DNA of 64,000 nt from Microvelia longipes (Eukaryota; Arthropoda; Insecta; Hemiptera; Veliidae): NCBI GenBank assembly GCA_018340805.1, contig JACMZG010000008.1, positions 24,786,861 to 24,850,860 of the forward strand. The letters are read 5' to 3'. This document shows positions 12,401 through 27,400 of the stretch, piece after piece. The position numbers were made by a program, and so were the translations under genes. Within the stretch, counting starts at the first letter, position 1, and each line of letters begins with the position of its first letter. The notes below the pieces were generated by a model. It made no database searches, was not told the origin of the DNA, and saw nothing but the letters and a program-made list of their open reading frames with translations.

Positions 12401-15400
12401 TACAAATTTATCTGTCTGTATGTGTGTGTGTGTTTGTCTGGTATCTCCCACTGTATTTATGTTTTTTTAAATTCATCAAAAATATAATTAAATTCATTTG
12501 AGATTTAGCACTCATATAGTCATATATGAGAGCAACAAGTTCCATCTCATTATCAGCATTAGTTTAATTTTTATCGTATGACTTGTATACACTTTATATT
12601 AACACTACATTATTATTAACAACTTACATTACATATTACACTTTTTATTAACAAAACACCCCTGGGATCTTGGTCTATAACTTTATGTTGTTAATAAGTA
12701 TACTAAATTGGGTTTAAATATGGCAAGTATATCTGCAAGTTTTTGTTGTAAAATTAAATTAAGTAGCATCGAACGAGGTCATTAACCTGCATGAGTAACT
12801 GCTCGAAATAAACATACATTGGAATATATGGTAAATATATGGGAATATATTTACTATCCAAGGAAGAGCAAAGCGAGTGAGAAGACTTTTGCAGTATACA
12901 TTTGGTGACTAGTATATTCTGAGGATGACCGAAGTGAGTTCAAAATATAGGAGATGAGCGTAGGAAAAGTTCCAAAGTACCCCGTACCCAATTTTTTTTG
13001 TTAGACCAATTTTAACTAAACTAAGAAAAGTATCTTCAAAACAATTGCTAAAATTGTAATTCATGTAATAATAGATAAATACAGTTCAACATAATTTAAT
13101 TCTTTATCTTTACTTTTATATGCAATGAGCTTAATTGCTGAGTCGTCGAAGCTGACCCATTTTAGTGGGTTTCCAGTTAGTAATTTCATGATCGCATTCA
13201 CTCTTTAGGAAATGAATTTAAATTGATATACTGCTACAGGATAGTATCCGTCCAAATTCATTTTTATAAAAAATTGTTTTACTTTTCAGTGAAATCATCG
13301 TCAAGACTAATGACTCCTGCCACTCTATCAGATTTAGATGGTATCGACATGATGGCTTTACCTGTTGATTTTGATACTGAGACATCTCTCGATGATCTTA
13401 AGTAAGTGAAACTAAGTAGCTAACTAAAAATTATATTCTGAAGTACATAATAGATCATGTATAGCATTATTTAACTTAATCTTCATCTCCTGAATTCATT
13501 GAAGATCTATTCTTGTTTAAAGTGTTCGAAATACTAGATTAACTCATAAGTATAAGATTGTAAATGAGGTTGATATAAATAAAAATATTCTATCATAGAT
13601 ATCAGATCCTCTTGGATCACCTGTACACCTTATAGTGAATTTTTATTAGAAAATTACCTTTATGAGGTTGTTCGGATAATAAAAATGTTTTCCCATTCAA
13701 GGGTATTATCATGAATGTTATCTTGTTTCAGGTTATTTTGTCAATGTTTCAAAATGAAACCTATAGGGCCTCTTAAGTAATAATATCTCTATGTTAACAG
13801 GAAGAAACAGATAAGCCATCTAAACATAGCTAGCTGTGTATACTATCAAAGAATAAACTAGAAACTAAACAATGATCTAGCCACAGGGCTTAACAATAAG
13901 TTATTTTCTTATGAAGACCTAATTATATGGCCGAAAGCTTAAATGTTGTTTTTTTATTATGACCAAAACCTCATAACTCTTTACTGTTTTTTATGCATAT
14001 GGTCAATCAACGCTATTTGTTATACAAGAAAATTTTAGTTTTTCTTTTATCATTCAAAGAAAACTAAGACATTTAGTTTATAATATAATAAAAATAAATT
14101 AAAAGGTAACTAAACATAAATTATAATTAATGTTTTAGGGGTAAGATAGAATTAAAAGAAGAGACACAAGCCTGTTTCTTCTCTCTAATACGTGATGTGG
14201 TTACATCTACAGAAGATGATAGAATGGATCTGGTTGAGTTAGAGGCAAGACTGAAAGCTTGGGCAGGATCTCCTATAGCTCCCCTCAACCACTGGTACAC
14301 ACCTGATATTGAAAAACAACTTTTATCTGCTCTTTTCTTCCTTACTGGAGAGTCTCAAGGTATTATTTTTATTTTTTAATCTGTTTTCACTACACATGTA
14401 GTAAGTGTAAATCCAGAGGCTTAATCAATGAGCGGCTCTTTAGAGTCACTGTAAGAGATATTCATGGCTCTTACGCCATTGAGTGGCCAACAGACCGAAG
14501 GCCTCTTGTCTTATTGCTATTGCTGTTCCTTGCATAAAATCTCAAAAACCAGTGTGGTTTTTTATTTATAATTGTTATGTGGGATTTTGATTGTTAATAG
14601 ATATTGTACCTGAGGAATACGTACCATACATGGAGTATAAAGTAAGCTGTAATGCATATCAGTGGATTGGAGCTGGTAGGGACTCTGATCATAGATTAGT
14701 ACCACTGTGTAATCTATGGTCGGAGAGAGCTCACGCTACACCAACACAACCAAGGCCTGCTCTTCTTGTACATAGACCTCATATAGGTATTGTAAATTTA
14801 AATATATTCAAGAATGATATCCATTGCCCAAATGCTGAGGATGTAATATAAAATAACAGTGAAACTGTAAATTAAGTTTCTAAAAAGAAATAAAAAATAA
14901 GAACAATCCAATAACTCATCTAACTTCCGCTATACATGGTTATACTTCAGTAAGTGCTGTATCATTGTCTACAGTTGTATAAAACAAGCCAAGTCTTTCC
15001 ACTAATTCTAAACTTAACTAAGCAGAGCCGGCTAACTAAAAGATTTTGCTTAGTGAAGCTTAGAATCAGTGGAAACATTGCGTATTATTAATTATACTCT
15101 CACAAATGTATCAAGTAGAGCTTTATATGTCCAAAAGAACAGTTTTTTTCTCTAAATATTTTAGCAATAGATTGTTCATACCTTATTGTTTGTTCACTCC
15201 CAAGAAATTAAACAACTTCAGCCCTTTATTCCGCTAGATTAATTAATTTTAGTTTTAGATTATACTTTTAGAAGGCAAAATTTATTAGCATACAGTGAAG
15301 TTATTTCTTTTAGTAAAAATGTATTATGTCATGGAAATTATTTCTAAAATCATCATAATTTTTAAATTATAATGATTAATCTGTCATTCTATTCACCTGT

Positions 15401-18400
15401 ATATGTCTAATAAGCATGTTAACATTAATAGTTAATTACAAATTTAAAGATAAAAATTAATTTAATAAATTATTGTTGTTTAAAATAAAATTAAAAACAA
15501 TGACTTTATAAATCTATATTGTATGACTACTGGTTTCTATCATTTTGCAGGATTTCGAGTGGACGGTGCTGGTGTTAAAGAAGTTGTTCTCGCTAGACCA
15601 GGAAGGAATAATGAATCAGGTTCTGAAGTACCACATTCCAGAGGACCTGCAGTCCAGCCTTCCTCTCCCAGAGATAGACAGATATTTAGAATTCAGGTAA
15701 AATTAGTAAAAAAAAGTGTTGCACCAAAAAATATAAATGTTCGCCAATATCATACAAACTGGTATAAGTTTAATCCTTAATTCAATTGCTATGGAATTTC
15801 TACTGCTAATTTTTTTGTGTTTTCTGACAATTTGTCGAACATCAAAAAATTAAAATGTATACGCAGTTAATTTTTTAAAATGTACGGTCAATATTTTCAA
15901 AATGGTCACCAATATCAAAAAGGAATTTTGTGGATTGATTGAACACCTGTAGATGTACATTTATGTTAAATTTCTACTCAATTGATAAAACTGTTAAATT
16001 TTAACAATTTTTTTTATATTTTTGATGACTCAGTTAAAAAATATCCTCTTCCAACAAGCACAACTAGACATGAAATATGATTTTTCAGGTTCCAAGTTTC
16101 AACTCTCTACCATAAGCACAGCAGGTGTTATTCTTGACACAGACAGAGACACACACACACACACACACACACAGGCAGAAAGCATGATAAAAACCCTTAA
16201 AACGCCATGAAATTGCCTGAATTTAATAATTATGGTGAAACCTCCATTTCTGATTTTTAGGGTGAATACATCCTTATACCTATGGTTGTAGGTGAGGAAA
16301 AGTTAAATTAACAACTTTATGGTAGAAATCATTCTAAAGGCACACCCGGAGGCAGCGCAAGTGTTCTTGAGCGTTACATTTTAGGGGAAAAAATAATAAT
16401 GTTCAGAATTATATCATATAGTTATTACATTAAAAAGTATAACAATTTAAGGAAAAAAGGGACCAACACTAATCTGACATTAGCTTTTCAACAACTTACT
16501 AATCTGATAAGAGAGCATTTTACTTTTTTTTCATTTATAGTGTTGAATAAATCTGCATTTAATTTCTAGGAGAAGCAAAGATATGAATCTCCTTTGACTG
16601 CATTTACTTACCGTATTGGCAATATTGAAGCAGTGGTTGGACCTGTTAGAACATCAAACAGTATACCGGCTAATAAAGCAAGAGGCCATACTCTCTTAGT
16701 CCCTACCAGACCTAAGTGTGTTACTATCTTGGAATTAGGTGAAGTACATCTTCCTTATTTATTACAATTTATTGTTTTATTGCATTTTTTTATCCAACAC
16801 AATGGTTTTTATAGACTGTTATAATTTGTTTGTACTATTCATAGCTTTGTAAAACATTACAAGTGTACCTTTGACATTATTGTCTTCGATTTTTATTTAT
16901 TAATAATAATTTTATTTTAAATAATGTTGTGAATAATTTACTTATCTGTTCGTCATTAATATTTCTGATAGTAGAACTTACAATACAATTTCTAACCTGT
17001 ACTTTAAGGCTTCTACTTAAATTTTAAATACAAGACCAAAGAGCTATAAACATAGAAAAGTAGCCTATCATATCTTCCTCATTTGAAAAGCTGTAGCCAA
17101 CCACCTCCCCATTTGTATGATTCATCTATAATTCATTCGTCAGGTTATAAAACATCTTGCTAAATTGTTGATGTTTTTGTTTATTTAATGTGTTTAATAT
17201 TATTTTTACCTTGTTAAAAAGTTTTAAGTTATTCAGGCTGAAAAAATAAAAATGTACTAAAATTTAATTAATTATGTTGGCATTATAATTTAATGTCAAC
17301 ATAATTAAAAATTATATTTGTCTGTATACATAATTTAATTTGTGTATGTTTTAGTATGACATGGTTATGATCAGTTGACTGCATGGAAAAATAATGAAAG
17401 GGAGCAATTGAGGTTTGTCCTGGATGTTAAACTACTACACCCACAATATTGGATAATATTTGTATTGGACCAACCTCATTTGTTCCTCAACACTATTTTC
17501 CCACGCTGTCAAATGTTAATAACTGTGTGCAATACTATAGATATTAAGAGTGAAAAAGAAAGAATTAGTGGTGCTCTCCAATTCTTTTCAATCCCAATGT
17601 TGTCCGAGTCCCTAAATTTTTCTGAAATTCAGTGATACAGTGACTTTACCCAACCCCCTTTATATAAGCCTAGGCTCAGCATGCGAGTTCAAATTTATCA
17701 TTATTTCTTTGGTAATTATTACCCAAATAAGTTGATTTTGTTACCACTTCTGTTTCCTTTGAAAAGTTAAATTATAGCAGACCAAAGTATTGACTGTTTT
17801 AAATAACTAGATTTTATTTTATTCTGGGAGAAATTTAATTCCAGTATTACCATATTCCATTGTTGTTGGACCATCATAGATTATTGTTAAAAATTCTTGT
17901 TTCCTGTGTCTTTGAACAAAACTCTATGATGTATATCAAACAACATGTATCAAATTTCTTAAGATTTCATGTAGTTTTGGAAACAGTCAATTTCATAGTG
18001 TGTTCTTATTTTGCTTTTTAAAGTTACCAAATTTAGTATCAAAATTAGGCCTAGTAGTAACCAAGGAAGTAATGCTAATGAACTCGCATGAGTCAATCTA
18101 CTGGGGTAGAGGCCATTTTCAAAACTTTATGACTATCATATTTTTAAGGATCTATTGTTGATGCTTCTGAAATATTTAATCTGGTATAAAGCTGAATAGT
18201 AGAGAGGTCCAAGGTGGTACACTATACAACCTGAGCTAAATAGCACTACCTATTCTGGTCAGGGTTAGAATGGCTGACATGATGGTGTTTGTTTCACTTG
18301 TTTTGGAAGGACTTGGTGTGTGTTAATAGTGTTCTGCTATTATGGGCTATACATAATAGGAATGGTACTATAAGTTTCCCTCTGCCTTTTACGTTAATAT

Positions 18401-21400
18401 ATGGTTGATTATAAATCTCTAACTGTTTATAATAATATGTGATTAGTGAGGGATGCTGTAGCTAGGTTACCTGGTGGTCAAGGAACCAGAGCAGATATAG
18501 TTACATTATTAAAAGATTCACAGTATCTGTTGGAAGAACCAGTTGACAGTGTATTGAGCAGTGTTGTCAGTGGAGCTCTGGACAAACTTCACTCTGAAGC
18601 TGACCCCTCCGTTAGATATGACCCTAAGAGGAAAATTTGGGTTCATTTACACGCTCATAGAACTCCTGAAGAATTTGGTGAGTATCTATTTATCTTTGTG
18701 TTGTGGTACGGAAAGGGATAAAGAACAGAGCTGGGTTTCAGTAGTAATTCTATCTTCAGTGCCATTAAAATATACTTATTAGAATCTGTCTGATTCATTT
18801 GCTTTGTTATATAAGTTTTGAAGGGAAGATACTCTTGATGTGATTAGTATTATATTAGGTGTCTCACATCCTAACTATTGGAAATAAAATTGGTAACAAT
18901 TTGACTTCAAAAAAATAAATACTGTTGGAATAATGTGCTTACATAAGGCTCTTTTATAAATAAAGTGGTCACTACGAGATACCCTTTGGTTTTAGTGAAT
19001 TTTCAAATGAAAAATGAGGTTGGGGTCATGTTTTTTTAAATCAATATATATTTTCAGCTGTATGACATTCTACTCATCCCCTCTTTCTTTATTATTTACA
19101 CTGGAACCCTTTCAACCAAGCTTTTATACAATTATAGTTATAGTAATTAACTGTATTTTTCTTTTCACCGGATCATTTTTATTTTTCCTTAATTTTTTTT
19201 TTTATACCATACATTATTTTTATAAAAGAGGATATTGCACTTCTTGTCCACAAATGAAGTTTAGGATTTTTATGACTTGGAGCATCTATCAAGTGGTTGT
19301 TTTAGACTATTTTGTTCAAGATTATTTCATTTATTTTTCCAGAGAGATTACATGCACTTGGGTTAGAAAACAAGCCGCAAAAGCCAAAACCATCAAGAAA
19401 GTCAGCTAAGAAGAAAGAAGCTCAACCTAAAGAACCCACAGCACCTTCTGTCTTAGAATCTACAGTTTCACAACCTTCTCCTGTTCACACACAGGTTCGA
19501 GTTATTTTCCAATCAATTTCTGTGTTAGCTTTTTGTCTATGTAAATTTGTATAATCTAATTGTCATAATCTAATATAATTCATTATCGTTTAAATAATAT
19601 AAATCAAAATAATTTATTTTTTATATTCAGTGGTTTAACTTATAATATGAATCAGTTTTTCTTGATTATATCTTAGTACTCTTTATTTTATATAAACTAG
19701 CTGTCCCTTGTTTTCTAGATTTATACTTTAATCTTTTTTAACTTTAATGATAAACTTCTTAAATTTATTTTTTGGTGTTTTTAGTCTTGGAGAATTAACG
19801 GAAGTTTTAAATAGTGATAACAGAGCAGCTATCAAAGCAAGTGGAGCTAAGCCTGCTATTAATATTGAACAACCACCAGATAGAGCCGGCAATCAAATGA
19901 GAAAAGCCACCAATCCTGCAAGTGGTACTATTCTCACTGATAATCAAAATTCTCAACAAATAAGACCTGTCGCTGATGCTGCTACTGCTACTCTCAAAAA
20001 TTCAAATGTAAGTTATTACATTGAAAAGGTACTCACAGGTTGTTGAGTACCTGAGGTACTTACATATGATCACGCAAGTAAACTTACTCAATTGTATTTC
20101 AATTTTAAACATAACGACTCATTTAGCTAACATCTTTACAGTACATTTTAGTGAATTTCTGAGCTTTTGAGGTTGGAGTCATGGAGGGATCGAAATTAAA
20201 CTTGGTACCAAAAATCCAAGATGTTAGAAATTTATAAGGTGATTCAATTCGATGTAAACAAACCAAATGCATTCAGAGGTTATAACCTGACGTTTTTATG
20301 AATGACGTGTGACATCATTGCAGGAATTGGTATAGGCAGTCAACATTGAAAATTTACTATTTATTCCTGCAATGAATTCAATTCCTGACTATAACCTAAC
20401 AAGTAAAAAAAATATTTCATTCATAAAACCCTTCAATTGAATCACCTTATAAATTCTATCAGCTTGCCTAAAATCAAACTTGCTAATGTCCCGAACCCTA
20501 TTGTTATGAAATATGTGTGATGTTCATTAACCCAAAAAATGACCCCACAATTTCAAATAATCAAAAATCTTCATATTGTGTTTAAATTGAGCTGAAATTC
20601 ACTAAACATATACTACTTTGTATGGTTCACAAAAGTACAAAGTTCCATTTATCATCAGTATTAATTCCAGTTTATTGATTGACATATATATGTCAACAAA
20701 ACAATGTGTCATTAATTGACATAATGTAAACAAATCAAGTTTTTTCTCTAATCAATTTGAAAATTCGCTTATAATGTGGCAGTATGCCACTTATATAACC
20801 AGTAATATGACAAATAGATAAAGTACAACACCATGTGGCCCCTTTGCCTCCCACAGGGAGCGTGGGGGTCTGTAAATTAGCTACAAAGCGCCGAGTTGAA
20901 TATACTATACAATATTGAATTTGTAACTTTTAGTATATAATTATTTTTATATAATTTCTAGGTAAAAAAAATTGGAGGTAACATGAGTGGTGGAAATTCC
21001 CCTGCAGATAAGCAAACTAAATCTATTGTTAAAGTTATTACTGGAGCTCAGGCTACTTCTCCTAGTCATGGTTTGTTTCTACCTTTTAATTTATACTTTT
21101 ATTGACTCAATTTTTCTTGGGAGAAGCTAAGAGAGGTGTATGGCAAGAAAGACTTGAAAGTATTCGGACTTTAGTGTAGATCAAGAAATACAATTCTACT
21201 CAAAACTAAACATTTTTGACAACCTGCGAGTAAACAAAGATTTGTTGATACTTTTAGGATGAAACATAATCTTAAATTATTTAGGTATCATCAGCCACCA
21301 CCATCAGCCACCACCACTTAAATTGACATTTATAAATTTACTTTACTTTACTCCCTGTAATCAAAATTTATTTTTAACTTTAAATTTTAATTTAAACCCT

Positions 21401-24400
21401 CACAATTTATTTTATTATGAATCTTATAAAATTAAAACTTTTATTTTGAAAATAGGGCTCAATGACTGATTAGCACACTGTGTATTGTAGCAGACCTTTG
21501 TAAAAGACCAGCATAACATTTAATTATTTGTAATTTTATACCTAAATAAAGTTTTCTTTTCTATCTCTTTCATGCAAACCTTGTACATCCATATTTGTCT
21601 TCTCATACTTGCATTTCTATTTTAATACTATTTTGAGTTGTATGATTTGATTGATATTTATATTTTATTGATAAATATGTATTAATTTATCTTTTTATTA
21701 CCTCTTTTTTTAGTGAGGAATATATCGAAGCAAACTATTAGTGCTCAGCAAGTGTTGCAGTTAAAACAACAGCTGATAGCTGAAGGCAAAAAGGTATTAA
21801 GTCAGTCATCTGGGCAGCAGACTACTTCATCACAGTCTATTCAACCCCAGCAACAGGTAGGTCTTTTAATTATTTACCATTTTATTATTATTATTATTTT
21901 TGAGTTCCACACCTTTCGGTGGTAATTAAAGGTGACAGCGGGTTATTTTAATTTTCCAAGGTGCCACCCTTTGGTTTTTTACGTCCATCTTTAGTCTTCT
22001 ATTATTATTTCTCCTGGCGTACTGTTTGGTTTGTGGTTAAGATCCTTAAACTATATGGTAGGTTTAGAGTATTACTGATTTTTGCATATTTATGTAAAGA
22101 TGTTCTTAGAGGTCTTGTAACTTAAGGCTGGTGCTGCATACAACAATAGGTACTATATAAATTTTCTTCATGTTCTAAATTTTCTTGATTTCTATAGCCA
22201 TTACTTTGGCCAGGGGCATCAAAACACTTCAGTATTATATTTTTATTTTTATTTTATTTTTAAAAGATTAAGATGTCTTACGTTTTTGTCCATACGTCAC
22301 TATGTAATTAGTCATGAAATACCAAAATTGATTGAAAGTAGTTTGTAATCTAAATTGCAATACTGGGGTTGAGTATTATGGGGTAGTAAGAGAATATCAG
22401 TCAGAGACAATGATACTAAAGTGACGATGTGTGTGTGGTTATAGGTTCGGGTGAAATCAGTTAACAAGACGTTTTTAGTGATCTTATGTCCCTTAAAAAG
22501 TTGATAGGAAATTTAAACACCTCAGCTTAAAGTTACATTTTTAGGTGAAATACATAGGTAAACAATTAGTTTTTTGTTGTTATTGTAGAACTTAAAGCTG
22601 TGGTGTTTAAATTTCCTATCACATTTTTAAGCGACAGAAGATCACCAAAAACTTCTTGTTAACTGATGTCACCCGAACTTATAACCACACACACATCGTC
22701 ACGTTAGTATCATTGTCTCTGACTGATATTCTCTTACTGCCCCATAATACTCAACCCCAGTATTGCGATTTAGATTATAAACTACTTTTAATCAATTTTG
22801 GGATATCATGACTTAGTGACGTATGGACAAAATCGTATGACATCTTAATCTTTTAAAAATAAAATAAAAATATAATACTGAAGTGAAATAGTAAATATGC
22901 AAAAATCAGTAAAAGGTAAAATGAGTTAAAGGAATATAAAACTAAAGTGAAAACAAATTAACTTAAAATGTTTTATATCTTTAAATAAAGAACTAATAAA
23001 TACAAAGACTTTAATTTAGTAGTGAAGCGAAATCAATTTTTTTATACAATTTCTTTAAAATTTTCCCTTATTTTATTCATTTATTTTAATTTTTAATTTG
23101 TTTTCGCTTCATAAAACGATGCATCAACAAGTAGACTTCTGTTAATCCAACATCAACTTTATTTAACTTCAGTCCAGAAATAAAAGAAAATCAAGAACTT
23201 TAACATCAAGAAAACAAAAAAGAAGAAAAATACAATATACATCATTAGAACAACACATAAAATTAAAATAAAATAGCAATATATACAGCAATAACTATAA
23301 AGTAAATACATTTCTACATGACTCTACAACACCATACAAGATCAAAATAATAAGGAAAACAGAAAGTCTCTGTCAGACATTAAGTTATGACAAGTTTAAA
23401 ATAAATAAGAGATAGAGGGATGTCTCACTCTTTCTTGTTGAAGTTCCCCTTTACTGTTAATAAAATGTTATCATTATTTATTAATAAACAGACAAGAGTT
23501 ATAAGGTTTTGTTCATAATAAATAAAAAATAAAACATTTAAGCTATCGACCGTATGATAAGGTCTTCATCAGATAGTGTTCAATAACAAACTTCATATCT
23601 ATTTTCCGTTTTTTATACATATGATCAATATACACTAGTTGAATTTATTAAAATTGTTGTTAGTAATAAAATACTTCTTGTTGAATTCTGCATTCATATA
23701 TTTTAGGTCATTGTAATGAAAGGTGGCGATCAACAGCAAATGATAGTTATAAGTGGAGGTAGTAACCAGCAACACTTTGTGGTTGAGCAAGGTGTTTTAT
23801 CTGCTAAACAACATAAACAGATTCAGCAGTTACTTAGCAAACCTGCCCAAGAGCATCAGGGTATTGAATCTACTTCTACCAGTACCACTACTCAGCAACA
23901 CAGACAGACCAGTGCTATTGCTCTGCAGGTTAGTCTTCACAAATCTTTTAGAATAGATATTGTTTTTTTTTAAAGACGATGAGTGTCAATCAGAATAATA
24001 GTACACTTTAGTGGGTCCTTATCATAAACTGAGAAAAGTAAAAGTATGCCCTCCAGATCCTTTTACTCCCTGAATAAGTCTACAACGCCAAATTTACAAC
24101 GCTACTAATAATAAGTCTACAACACTACTTTTACTTCTGATACAAAGAAGTAAAAGTTTCTAACTTTTACTTCAAAGATTTTTACAAGTTTTTAACTTTT
24201 ATAAGATCTGGGATACTTCATCTTTTATCTACTAAATCTAATAGTAGTAATTATTTATTTCATTTTATAAAATACAAGACACATATAATATTTTATCATA
24301 CACAATGCATGAAATTTCCCCATAAGGCACAGCCTTGTGCCCGGAAGCCACCTGTTAAAAATATAAATGAAATTATTAGAATAATCTTAAAGATATTGCA

Positions 24401-27400
24401 TAGTATTATATCTATTAATAGATATATGTAGTATTATAACTACATATATATGGCCTCATTATTATAATGATTACTTTTACTATCATTTTTATTTTTTAAG
24501 CCATAACAATTACAAAATAAATAAAGTAAATAATTTTAATGTAATAAATGGAAGTATTCAAAAATAACAATTTAGACTAAAATATAACACACGGCTAAAG
24601 TCAATTGACAGCTTGCTAAAATCTCAATGCTTTCAACCCTCTTTTAGCAAAAAAATCCCTTCTTTTAAGTAACCAAAAAATTCCCTACTCTGGCAACACT
24701 GGAAGTCAGGTTATGTTTTGAATTTTATTATTTGTTTTTATTTAATATCGTATTGTTTTAAACATCATTTTAACATTTATTTAATTTTTAAGTAGGAATA
24801 TTGTTGTATCTTATAAATTTATCAACTAAGTGTTGCTTTTAATTTGTTCGGGAAGTATGAATTAAGTGGATTTAAAGTTGTTAATTACGTAATGCAATGA
24901 ATCATAATAGTTCTATGCTAAAAGTTTATTTAAATTGTCAGCTATGATTACATTTTTCCAAAACAAACTGATTTTTTGTGTCAAGTTTGTATAATTGAAT
25001 GTGTATTGTTTCATATTATAGAAATAATATGACACAATATGCATTCATGACTTAAAAAAGTCAAGACTGTCATCTATTGAAAGACATGGCATTTTCCAAA
25101 AAAAATGGCGTCTTTTGGTTGACAGACCACAGACCCTGCGCTGTACTCAAAAAAAATGCTTGAAGAATACGTCAATGTCAAATATAGGCACTCAGATCAT
25201 ATTACAACACTGCAATAATTGGATGTATTGAACAGATTGGAATGAAACGAAACCAACTCAAACAGATCAATATGCACAATGAGGGAAATAAAAGTGACGC
25301 AAGGTTCCAAATGTTTACAACCAGTCTTGCCTTTTTATGATTTTATTTACAAAAAAGGTATTTTTTGTACCAAGGTTGGCATGAGGTGAAGAGGGAAGGG
25401 GCGCGGTCGCTCTAAACCAATAGGTGTGCTGTCAATTGACTTTAGCCGTGTGTTATATTATAGTAAAAATAGAAAAGTACGTACTACTAATATAGATGCA
25501 AAACTACAATGTAGACTAGACGGACTAGACATTATAGGAAAACAAAAGGACTAGTAAAATTAAGGCTCGTTAAAAGGGAGCCATTTTTAATAGCCATTTT
25601 AAATTTATTAAAATCTTCAACTACTTTTATAGAATCAGGTAATTTATTATATAAAATTGAAGCTTTAGTTACAGCATGCCACTGCAATAGTGAAATATTA
25701 CATCTTATTGTCATATTGTGTGATCTAATACATCTTATTGGACATTCTGAGCAGCTTTAATTCTAGTGTTGTGACTATGATGGACTATTGTTTTAACTGA
25801 TTTATAAAAGTGTAGTAGTATTGCTTTATCGTACAATTTAGAAATATTATAAACGGGAAAATCTTAGAAGAGCTAATCTGTGGAATAGAGACGGGTTTTT
25901 TTAGCAGGGTTTTAAGAACAAATTTTTGTGCAATGTTAAGAGGCATTACATCGAGTTGATGAACAGGCTGACCCCATCCTATAATTACATATGATAGGAC
26001 AGACAAAGTTCTAATGAGTTTGCTAATCTACGAGTTTGTAATCTAATGGATTTCTTTTTCCTCCTCTCATTTCAAAGTGTTTTTTTATTTTTTTAGTTTA
26101 CTGTGTTGTTTTAATATCAACAGATTTTTGCAAATGATCAAACTGGATCTAATTCTTGAGTGTTAATATTTAACAGTAGCTTTATCATTGTTGACAAAAT
26201 TCAAATTAATTTTCTGCTCACTCTAAGTATCTCTAGGAGAATATAAAGGAATAGAGCTCAAGTTTCTAGTAGGGATTTAAGTGCAGTTTTCAATTTGTTA
26301 CTCCCTTTTCCTTAAATGTTTTTAGGCTAGTTTGATATTTTATATCATTTAAAAACTTAATATGAGGTTATTTTTGATTATAAACCGTTGTTTCTTATTT
26401 TTTTAGCAACAGTTGCAGCAGTTGATTCTGGCTAAACAACAGCAAATGTTAGCTGAGCAAAACAAGTCTGGTAATCAGCAAACTGGAGGTCAAACCAAAG
26501 TTTCATCCGGTGGGCAACAAATGATTTTAGTAAAACAAGGGTCAACAGACAGTGATAGTGGGTCAACAAAAGTCGGTACTGGCAGCCAAATGATTCTCGT
26601 AAAAGGGGAGGGAGATACAGGTGGTCAGAATAAAATCTCAAACCCTCAGCAAATGATATTAGTCAAAGAATCGGATCCAACAAGTGGTCAAAAAGTCGCT
26701 ACAACTTCACAACAAATGATCTTAGTTAAGAACTCAGGGGAAGGGGAATCCGGTGGGCAAACCCTCCAGCAAATGATTCTTGTCAGTAAAGGCACGAGTG
26801 GACAAACAAGTGTTGGTGGAAACTCGAGTCCTTCATCTGCTGATGTTATATTATTTAAACAACAACAGCAGTCTGTTGACCAACAAACGAATCAACAAAC
26901 AACACAACAACAGATACTTCTCAAACAACAGACATCTTCTCAAGGTAAGCTATTTGATTTTTTTTTTACTTATTATCACTATGTGAGTCTAAAATATTCT
27001 TATTATATTACTCCCAAAAGTTACTGTCAATATATTGATTATTATTTTTTTTATATTTAATATAAATTAACAAAAGATATAGTGAACCACATTTTGTATA
27101 AAAAACATTGTAAATTGTTGTAGTTTATTCAGGTTATATTGGTACATTTCAGATGCACCAATATTATACTCCTTGCACTATATCTTTCTACATGAAAAAA
27201 CAGCTGTTTAAATAGAAGCAGCAGGCGTCCAACTAAGGATTAAAAATACCTACAGGAACTTGGGTGATGTCACAGGATAACTGTAGTACAAACCCCAGTG
27301 GTCGTGCTTTTAACACACATATCCTAAGCCATTCAAAAATCTAACATAGTCAATGACATTAACATAGAAGCATTAACAAATATATATCAAGATCAATATG

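Noticed and set aside
26413..27060. Read-through of the 538-nt Gln-rich exon and its shadow frames
   Set aside because: The donor CAAG|GTAAGC at 26945 ends the exon. The downstream part of the frame is AT-rich intron, and the overlapping frames on both strands are artefacts.
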